In this document: one piece after another, positions 58,545-64,000 of the stretch
How the letters are laid out: each line of letters opens with the position of its first letter
Position numbering within the stretch: the stretch's first letter is position 1
From: Nitrospirota bacterium
GTDB lineage: Bacteria > Nitrospirota_A > Leptospirillia > Leptospirillales > Leptospirillaceae
DNA: 64,000 nucleotides
Assembly (NCBI GenBank): GCA_027335985.1
Contig: DAHWGX010000030.1
Coordinates: 22,778 to 86,777, forward strand
Reading direction: 5' to 3'
Made by a program: the position numbers and the translations under genes
The notes under the pieces: generated by a model
The model's database searches: none
Told to the model about the DNA's origin: nothing
What the model saw: only the letters and a program-made list of their open reading frames with translations

Positions 58545-59906
58545 ACTGGGATGGCCGCAAATGATAGCGTGCGATGTTGCCCTCGTGGAGATTCATCAGT
58601 GACGTTTCGCTCACCTCGATAAATCGCATCCGATCCTCCTGCGGGATGTCTTCATCGGCACGGTGCTTGATGTAGGCTGCGGCGGTCTTTTTATCCATTC
58701 CTCCACTGACGACCTCGGAAACCAACCCGGCCACGAGGATTCGATAGTGCAAGCGGAACGGGTCCGGTTCTCCCAATGACTGGCGTACTGCCATGTAGCG
58801 TGCACATGATCGCTCATAGGCCCACACGAAAACGTCGTGCAGCAATGCGACGCGATTCAATTCGTAAACCCCTAGGGTTCCGTCGATGTAAGCTTTCTCA
58901 GGCACGTCGACGAATGACAATGGGCTCAGATTCTCCCGGACAAGTGGGAGATTCGCGGCGAGGCGGGAAACGCGCTTGTTGACATCCTCGAACGGTTGCA
59001 GGTAAGGAAGGTGCACCATGGCGAAGAAAGCCTGCTCGAACGGATCGACAATCGCCGCTGCGGCTTCGAGAATGCGACCAAAGCACTCTTCGATCAATCG
59101 GGGTACTTCCAACGGGTGATAGACCGTGCCGGCGATCATGACCGGTATTGTGCGCAAACGTCCTCCTCGGCCGGGTTGGCGAGCAGGTTTTCCGATAGCA
59201 ATCCATGGAGATTCAAAATGGTGTAACGGTTGAACCCAATCTCGGTGGTCTGATCGACCAGCAGGTCGATCGCGGCCTTGTGGTTCAGGATCATTTGTGT
59301 TTCACGGGCATCCTTTCCCTCGGCTGCTTCGCCCCGTTCCAAGAGTCGTTCCGTATCGAGCAGGGAGTAGGTATTGCCCTCCAGTCGGCTGGAGTTCCAT
59401 GACAGGTCAATCAGCAAGCGATTGTAAATCTGGCGTGCATAAGTCCCGGCCGGCCGATGGCCATCTGGCGAGCGACCCATCTCGAGCAGCCGCTGACGGA
59501 TCTCCCGAGAAAGATAAAAAGTTTGGTTAGGCTTGTACGTATCAATAAATGCCCGATTGTACCCGACCGGGCGGCGGTTTTGCATCGGCGCACGGACTGC
59601 CTGTCGGACACCCTCTCCTTCCAGGGAAACCGGAATGTAGATCGTCAAATCGGCTGATTGTTCAGCACTTCTCCCACTGACTGCGGAAATTTCGACAGAA
59701 GGTACCCGATAGCGGCTGGCCCGCCCACGTCCTGCAGCGGTCAACCGTTGCTGTCCGACAAGCTGTGCCAAACGACGCTGTAAAGTGCGGCGCGGGAGCT
59801 TCAACTCAAGCGCGTGGTGAATCTCCTCAAGGGAAGCCCCTTCGGGGAATCGGGCAACTGTATGGACGACAGCGTCGAGTTCGATTTGTGCGACCAGTTT
59901 GGGCAT
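58516..59906 (-). pseudogene. Fic-family protein with winged-helix N-terminus, frameshifted
   Basis: Two consecutive frames make one Fic protein of about 463 aa. The 5' part (from ATG 59906) has a winged helix (residues ~1-70), then N-R-L-L-I-D-L-S-W-N-S-S-R-L-E-G-N-T-Y and E-x-x-M-I-L-N-H-K-A-A-I. After N-P-A-E-E the frame is lost near 59155, and the 3' frame (from 59157) continues L-R-T-I-P-V and holds the Fic core, Q-P-F-E-D-V-N-K-R-V-S-R-L. One missing base (GA?GGA) would restore N-P-A-E-x-G-R-L-R. The usual catalytic His before P-F is Gln. It could be a true lesion or a sequence error. Confidence 0.85.
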
Positions 59907-59920
59907 GATTTTGTCTCCAT

Positions 59921-60000
59921 ATGTGGCGCGATTTTTTATTGCGCCACATAATTGCCATTATATGGCGCGATTAGATTATAGCGCCACTTTAAATGGCGCG
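59921..60000 (-). promoter_or_regulatory. Palindromic operator array upstream of the Fic gene
   Basis: Two inverted repeats. IR1 is TATGTGGCGC (59921-59930) / GCGCCACATA (59942-59951). IR2 is TGGCGC (59964-59969) / GCGCCA (59982-59987). A fifth TGGCGC half-site is at 59995-60000. They lie 15-95 bases before the Fic ATG, in A+T-rich DNA where a promoter is expected. The Fic protein has its own winged helix, so autoregulation is plausible. Confidence 0.7.
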
Positions 60001-60425
60001 CATCACATTGAATCGTTATCGGGATCGGAATGAGAGCACCGGAAGCATATTCTTGCTCCAGTGCAACCCGTTTCATCCCGATTGGGACCAATACTTCGCC
60101 GAACGTAAGCACACCGCGAAGATCCGAAGAGAGCTCGATACTCGCTTCGGCGGAACCATCGGAAAACAGAGCGTTCGTGTCGGATCGCCAGCTCCGGAGG
60201 AATCCAGGGCTTCGTGACGGGGAAACCTGACAAACGTCCGCGTGTTGGGACTTTCACCTAAGGAAAAGAGGGGGCCGGTTCAAGGAAAAGAAAATTCGTG
60301 GAGGTCGATCGCCGGTTCCTTCCGCAACCCGTCCTCGCCGGCTTTCAGGGGGCGGCTGCTTCGCTAGGGAAAGGCGGGAAAGGGATTTTCGGGGTCCAAA
60401 GGATGGGGAAACGTCGTATTCGAGT

Positions 60426-60450
60426 GATCCCCCGGCAGGACCGGGGGATC
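60426..60450. repeat. Strong hairpin downstream of the TRL-like gene
   Basis: Perfect 10-bp stem GATCCCCCGG / CCGGGGGATC with a 5-base loop. It is 14 bases past the stop of the minus-strand gene, so a terminator or 3' stabiliser role is likely, though no T-run follows. The rest of the 60.0-60.46 kb gap shows no clear gene. Confidence 0.6.
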
Positions 60451-60463
60451 GATACAAAGAAGA

Positions 60464-60811
60464 TCAATGGCCTTTCGCGATGGTGCAGACTTTGGTATAA
60501 ATCCCGAGAATGCCAGTAATGTGGTGCTTTACCGAAACGAGGTCCTTGATGCTCCCGTTTTTCATGGCCGTCTGGGTCGAAGAGTCCCCGTCGGTCTGGA
60601 AGCCTATGATCGAGGTACTGCAGGCCTCGCCTCTCTTGAGGGAAGAGGAGTTCGGATTGCTCTTGAGGGGAGATCCGACGGTGAGATCGGTGTAGATCAT
60701 ACCGGCCGATCCCTCCTCCGTCCCGTAGGGAGCCACAGCCATGGTGCAACCGGCGAATGCCGTCGTGCCCGCGAGAATGGCGACAGCCGCAAGCATTCTT
60801 GTTTTTTTCAT
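60464..60811 (-). CDS. TRL-like family lipoprotein
   Basis: 115 aa from ATG 60811 behind aaaaggag. The signal peptide ends A-F-A-G-C (lipoprotein Cys at ~22). The mature part follows the TRL-like family pattern: G-x-I-Y-T-D-L, S-L-K-R-G-E-A-C-S-T-S-I-I-G, G-D-S-S-T-Q-T-A-M-K-N-G, and I-L-G-I-Y-T-K. Members are small envelope proteins of unknown role. It is a single gene. Confidence 0.85.
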   Translation of the reverse strand: MKKTRMLAAVAILAGTTAFAGCTMAVAPYGTEEGSAGMIYTDLTVGSPLKSNPNSSSLKRGEACSTSIIGFQTDGDSSTQTAMKNGSIKDLVSVKHHITGILGIYTKVCTIAKGH

Positions 60812-61554
60812 AGATTTCTCCTTTTCCTTAAGAATTTCCAAGATTCTTGATTCGTTGCGCTAAAACCCATTATTACGGTAACAGTATCCAAGGAATTGTC
60901 AATGTCCGCCAGGGCGGCTCTGTAGAGTACGGGCCGAAAAAGAGATTCGAACGGAATCGGCAATGGGGTATGATGAAAAAAACGCCACCATTGCGGAAGG
61001 AGATTTCGATGATAACGACCCGGCTCAAGGAATGGACCTGCGAAGAATTCATGACGGCCGGGTCTCCTTCGCGGGGTCCCGGGTGACTGCTGGCACCCTT
61101 TCGGGAATTTTGCCGAAACATGGTCGGGGGGCCGAACCCTCTCCGCATTCCCCGACATGCGGCGCTCTTCGGACAGGGCTTGGTCTGCTTTGTCCCGTTT
61201 TCCCCAGGCCGTCTCGCGCCGTCTCCAGCACCCTGTGGAGTTCCGAAAGAATCCGCTCGATACTGATGCAGCGTCGCGTCCGCATTCTTCCGCCGCCCTT
61301 CGCGCGAGCGCATCACTGCGAACAGGGGGCAAGAACTCCCGGGGAGGCCGGTTCGCTTAAAAGATGAAGACTCTGAAGGAGCTGTCACAGCGGCCGCAAT
61401 GAGCGTCTGCTTCTCGCGCTCTCGCGGAAAGGGTCTCCTCAATGGGTCCTTGAAGGGGTGAATGCCGGAGCAGTGGCAGAATTGGGGGCACTTCGACCGT
61501 CGCCGCCTGTTTCCGCCCCACACCATGTCGTCACAGCAAAACCAGGAGGGTCCC
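60812..61554. other. Intergenic region without a supported gene
   Basis: 743 bases between two divergent genes. Several overlapping frames are open but none shows a family motif and a good start together. One short plus-strand piece around 60973-61086 (R-L-K-E-W-T-C-E-E-F) has an aaggag-like site but no recognisable continuation. It holds the promoters of both neighbours and perhaps remnants. Confidence 0.6.
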
Positions 61555-61911
61555 ATGGTCAAGCACATCGCGTTCACCGTCTATCCCGTCACCGACATGA
61601 CTCGCGCCCACGCTTTTTACGAAGGGGATCTCGGATTGAAATCCTCGATGGACTTCGAGGGAAAATGGGTGGAGTATGATCTGGCCGGCGGCTGTTTCGC
61701 CCTCACCACAATGATGGAGGGGGTGCTTCCCTCCGCCCATGCCGGAGGGAAGATCGCCTTCGAGGTCGTCGATGTGGACGCCATGGTCGACACATTCAGG
61801 AAAAAGGGCGTTCAGATTTTGATCGGGCCGATGTCCACTCCGGTGTGCCGGTTGGCCGTGGTTTCCGATTCCGAAGGAAACGGGGTGATCCTCCATGCAC
61901 TCAAGGGATGA
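61555..61911 (+). CDS. VOC-superfamily (glyoxalase-like) protein
   Basis: 118 aa from ATG 61555 (caggaggg before it). One beta-alpha-beta-beta-beta module pair: H-I-A-F-T-V-Y-P-V-T-D-M, A-x-A-F-Y-E-G-D-L-G-L, and a C-terminal V-S-D-S-E-G-N-G-V-I-L-H. The fold is used by glyoxalases, dioxygenases and resistance proteins, and metal ligands are not clear enough for a specific call. It lies 23 bases before the LuxR gene, probably the same operon. Confidence 0.85.
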   Translation: MVKHIAFTVYPVTDMTRAHAFYEGDLGLKSSMDFEGKWVEYDLAGGCFALTTMMEGVLPSAHAGGKIAFEVVDVDAMVDTFRKKGVQILIGPMSTPVCRLAVVSDSEGNGVILHALKG

Positions 61912-61934
61912 GCTGACCCCAAAAGGGGCTCAAT

Positions 61935-62711
61935 ATGCTGGAGGCTAGCCCAGTGCGACAAAAACTCTCTCGACTCTCGAAATCCGACCTTGTTTCCATT
62001 TCGGAGTTCGCCTACCGGAGCATCTCCATCCGAAGCAGGGAAGAGATGGCAGATCTCCTCCGGGATGTGGCCGATCTTGTTCCGACAACGGGAATCGTGG
62101 CCGGCATTCCCTCCACCGATCCGCGCCGGGATCCGGTTCTCGATCCCGGCCGGATCGTCGACGGGGGCTTCTCCCGATCCTGGATTTCCCTGTACCTGGA
62201 ACGGGGCTTCCATCGTGTCGACCCCGTGTTCCGGAAGCATTTCGGGGATTACGGGACACAAGTCTGGACCCGGACCTATCGGACGGTTTCCCGGAAGGAC
62301 CAGAAGGAGTTCATCGACCGCTCCAGGGATTTCGGGCTGGACGAGGGAGTGACGATGGGACACCGTTCTCCGGGCCAAGGGGCCGGAAGCTGCTTCTCGT
62401 TTTCAGGAAGCGCCATTCCCCGGAATGAGCGCCATATGTGTCTGCTCGAGTGTCTCCTCCCCCACCTTCATGCGACGATCTCGAGATTCTTCTCGACAAC
62501 CCCTTCGTTCGCCGGGGTTTCGCTATCGGCCCGGGAGAAGGAAGTGCTGACCTGGAAAAAAGAGGGACGGACCGCGTGGGAGATCTCCCACGCCCTGACG
62601 ATCAGCGAACGGACCGTCGCGTTCCATCTTCGAAACGCCATGCGCAAGCTGGGGGCGAGAAACAGCGCCCAGGCGATGGCGACTGCCCTGTCCCTCGGGC
62701 TGATCGACTGA
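61935..62711 (+). CDS. LuxR-type quorum-sensing regulator
   Basis: 258 aa. The N-terminal autoinducer-binding domain keeps the acyl-homoserine-lactone pocket pattern W-I-S-L-Y (Trp83, Tyr87), D-P (Asp96, Pro97) and a Trp at ~111. The C-terminal LuxR helix-turn-helix (L-S-A-R-E-K-E-V-L, E-G-R-T-A-W-E-I, I-S-E-R-T-V-A-F-H) spans ~193-255. No luxI synthase is in the window, so it is a solo or its partner lies elsewhere. Confidence 0.93.
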   Translation: MLEASPVRQKLSRLSKSDLVSISEFAYRSISIRSREEMADLLRDVADLVPTTGIVAGIPSTDPRRDPVLDPGRIVDGGFSRSWISLYLERGFHRVDPVFRKHFGDYGTQVWTRTYRTVSRKDQKEFIDRSRDFGLDEGVTMGHRSPGQGAGSCFSFSGSAIPRNERHMCLLECLLPHLHATISRFFSTTPSFAGVSLSAREKEVLTWKKEGRTAWEISHALTISERTVAFHLRNAMRKLGARNSAQAMATALSLGLID

Positions 62712-63034
62712 GCGCGTGACGCCGGAACGGGGGAAAGGTCTCGCCCGATGCCCCCTGTCAATTCCGACAGCTTGTTTTTGAGGTCGTCGTCCCGCTAGGA
62801 TTTTTGGAGTCCGACCGGGAAAGGACGAGATCCTCGACACTCAATCTGTTTCAGGTCGGCTGATACGAGAGATGCTTGGTCTTGGCGGAACCCGGTTGCG
62901 GCGGCATTTTTCATCAGGAATCTCCTTGCCGTCTTCCTGTCAGATACTTCAGGGACAAGTCTTCCCACCTGTTATCCAACCGGAGACCAACTCCCGAAAA
63001 TGGCCGGCATCGAGTATTGAAGGAGGAATCGGGA
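62712..63034. other. Gap between luxR-type and DUF4188-like genes
   Basis: 323 bases with no supported gene. The open frame of the next gene extends back into it without similarity. I looked for a palindromic lux box and found no convincing one. The stretch is the likely promoter region of the next gene. Confidence 0.55.
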
Positions 63035-63538
63035 ATGACTATCCCTCGACGTACGGTTGATCTGACGAAGTTTCCTGATCTGATTGTTATTTACCTTGGG
63101 ATGCGCGTCAACAGGATCGCCGGACTCAAAACAGTGATCGGTATCGGGCCAAAGATATCGCGATCTGTTGCGGCGCGCCCGGAAGGACTTTTATTGCACG
63201 AATCCCTTCTGTTCTCCCTCTTTCCGCTTCACGTCGGCATGCGGCAGTATTGGCGGGACTTTGAGTCACTCGAGTCCTGGGCTCGTTCGGACCCTCATCG
63301 TGCATGGTGGAATCAATTTCTCCGAAACACGGGAGGGACCGGCATCTGGCATGAAACTTACTTCATGCGAGGGGGGATGGAAGCCCTCTATGGGGACATG
63401 GTGGAAGAAACGGGATTTCTTCGTTTTGCACCAGTTGTGGCGGCAAAAGGGCCGATGTTTTCAGCGCGGGGCCGGCTGGGTTATTTGGGAGGGCCGGCGA
63501 AACCGGCACCCATATCTGAAGAAGGCACTGACCCGTGA
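63035..63538 (+). CDS. DUF4188 / monooxygenase-like protein
   Basis: 167 aa from ATG 63035 behind aaggagg. Characteristic blocks are V-I-Y-L-G-M-R-V-N-R, M-R-Q-Y-W-R-D-F-E-S-L-E-S-W-A-R, and G-I-W-H-E-T-Y-F. They match the dimeric alpha/beta-barrel DUF4188 family, related to haem-binding monooxygenases and aldoxime dehydratase-like proteins. The substrate is unknown. It follows the LuxR-type gene on the same strand and may be its target. Confidence 0.82.
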   Translation: MTIPRRTVDLTKFPDLIVIYLGMRVNRIAGLKTVIGIGPKISRSVAARPEGLLLHESLLFSLFPLHVGMRQYWRDFESLESWARSDPHRAWWNQFLRNTGGTGIWHETYFMRGGMEALYGDMVEETGFLRFAPVVAAKGPMFSARGRLGYLGGPAKPAPISEEGTDP

Positions 63539-63581
63539 AGGCTCTAGGGAAATGACCCGTGAAGGCTTTGGGGAAATGACC
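63529..63581 (+). repeat. 24-bp tandem duplication
   Basis: Two copies of a 24-base unit (63529-63552 and 63553-63576, beginning tgacccgtgaaggct) plus the first 5 bases of a third. Copies differ at two positions. The stop codon of the DUF4188-like gene lies in the first copy. Confidence 0.85.
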
Positions 63582-63707
63582 GCTTGAAGGACAGTGGAAA
63601 ACGATGGCCTTTCACCAAATCATGACGAAAATCGAGATCAATGACCTCCGGAGCAGGTCTGGTCGGTCCTTTTGGATTTTCCGAACTATTCCCTCTGGAA
63701 TCCGTTC

Positions 63708-63900
63708 TTGACGTCCTCCCCTCCATGAACGAAGGGGATTCTTTCCTGCCAACTCCCCGGACTGAAAACGGGGATGGATCGGCGGGCCTGAAAGGTCAGG
63801 CCGCCGACTCGGAGGTTTTCGCCTCCGAACAGGCGCTACGGGCGTGCCCAGCCCTGAGGATATTCCTTGCGGCATTGGCGTCGGCGTTTTCCGCATGACC
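63708..63900 (-). mobile_element. Right end and presumed omega RNA of a tnpB element
   Basis: On the minus strand the tnpB 3' end is followed by GC-rich hairpins, GGCAGGAAAGAATCCCC, TTCGTTCATGGA, GGGGAGGACGTC and TCAA ending at 63708. This order is typical of the IS605/IS1341 right end, from which the TnpB guide RNA is transcribed, overlapping the tnpB 3' end. The same terminal motifs occur at 51140-51248. The flanking DNA beyond 63708 would supply the guide segment. Confidence 0.65.
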
Positions 63901-64000
63901 GCAGGCCACGCAGACGAACGCCTCCTGCGTCTTCCGATTTTCCGGAGACACGTGGCCGCAGGCGGAGCAGGTCCGGCTCGTGTTCCGGGGATCGACCCGG
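63796..64000 (-). CDS. tnpB: TnpB RNA-guided nuclease, C-terminal part
   Basis: The gene leaves the window at its right edge. The visible 67 codons read D-P-R-N-T-S-R-T-C-S-A-C-G-H, later F-V-C-V-A-C-G-H (four-Cys zinc finger), then A-D-A-N-A-A-R-N-I-L, which holds the third RuvC Asp. No stop interrupts it, so unlike the two other loci this copy may be intact. It stops at 63796-63798. TnpB is the transposon-encoded nuclease ancestral to Cas12. Confidence 0.88.
   Translation of the reverse strand, partial: RVDPRNTSRTCSACGHVSPENRKTQEAFVCVACGHAENADANAARNILRAGHARSACSEAKTSESAA

Noticed and set aside
62712..63034. lux box before the DUF4188-like gene
   Set aside because: Short ACCTG-like pieces occur but no 18-20 bp palindrome.

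Overview
The window is a 64-kb piece of a bacterial chromosome. I read it as a Leptospirillum-like member of the Nitrospirota (acidophilic iron oxidiser). That is an inference from gene content: a BioW-type biotin cluster, an orphan FdhE-like protein, a plasma-membrane-type P-ATPase, a TRL-like lipoprotein, many TTG/GTG starts and Gram-negative features (TolC, a beta-barrel protein, lipoproteins). No rRNA gene is present, so the genus cannot be fixed from the sequence alone. The first ~12 kb are visibly A+T-richer than the rest, which is strongly G+C-rich apart from one A+T-rich ATPase gene at 51.3-52.8 kb.

0-10.4 kb: the spc and alpha ribosomal operons run rplN(partial)-rplX-rplE-rpsZ-rpsH-rplF-rplR-rpsE-rpmD-rplO-secY-adk-map-infA-rpmJ-rpsM-rpsK-rpsD-rpoA-rplQ, followed by a membrane-anchored hypothetical gene and an intrinsic terminator. 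10.5-17.7 kb, minus strand: a CBS-pair protein, a penicillin-binding transpeptidase, and a bioB-bioW-bioF-glycogen-debranching operon. 17.8-18.2 kb: a tnpB remnant. 18.3-32.7 kb, plus strand: clpC, tsaD, argS, tgt-yajC-secD-secF, recJ, a relA/spoT homologue and an fdhE-like gene. 33-39.2 kb: a heat-shock operon hrcA-grpE-dnaK-dnaJ-rsmE-rdd, headed by a consensus promoter and a perfect CIRCE operator.

39.2-43.7 kb is accessory: a VapC (PIN) fragment, a decayed gene, a beta-barrel outer-membrane protein, a tiny secreted peptide, and a pair of lipoprotein genes, one of them DUF3443-like with two Asp-Thr-Gly motifs. 43.8-50.2 kb, minus strand: a five-gene tripartite exporter (tolC, hlyD-like, fused double ABC ATPase, two ABC-2 permeases). 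50.3-51.25 kb: a decayed tnpB that keeps its right-end/omega-RNA-like sequence. It abuts an A+T-rich AAA/DUF4143 ATPase. 53-58.2 kb: a CBS-GGDEF-GGDEF-EAL protein convergent with a P-type ATPase and its XRE-cupin regulator.

58.5-64 kb: a Fic gene split by a one-base deletion with palindromic operators upstream, a TRL-like lipoprotein, a VOC protein, a LuxR-type quorum-sensing regulator, a DUF4188-like protein, and at the window edge the 3' end of a tnpB with its presumed omega RNA. The most unusual features are the three IS605/IS1341-type tnpB loci at different stages of decay, the DUF3443 aspartic-protease-like/lipoprotein pair, the tandem-GGDEF protein and the Fic locus with its operator array.
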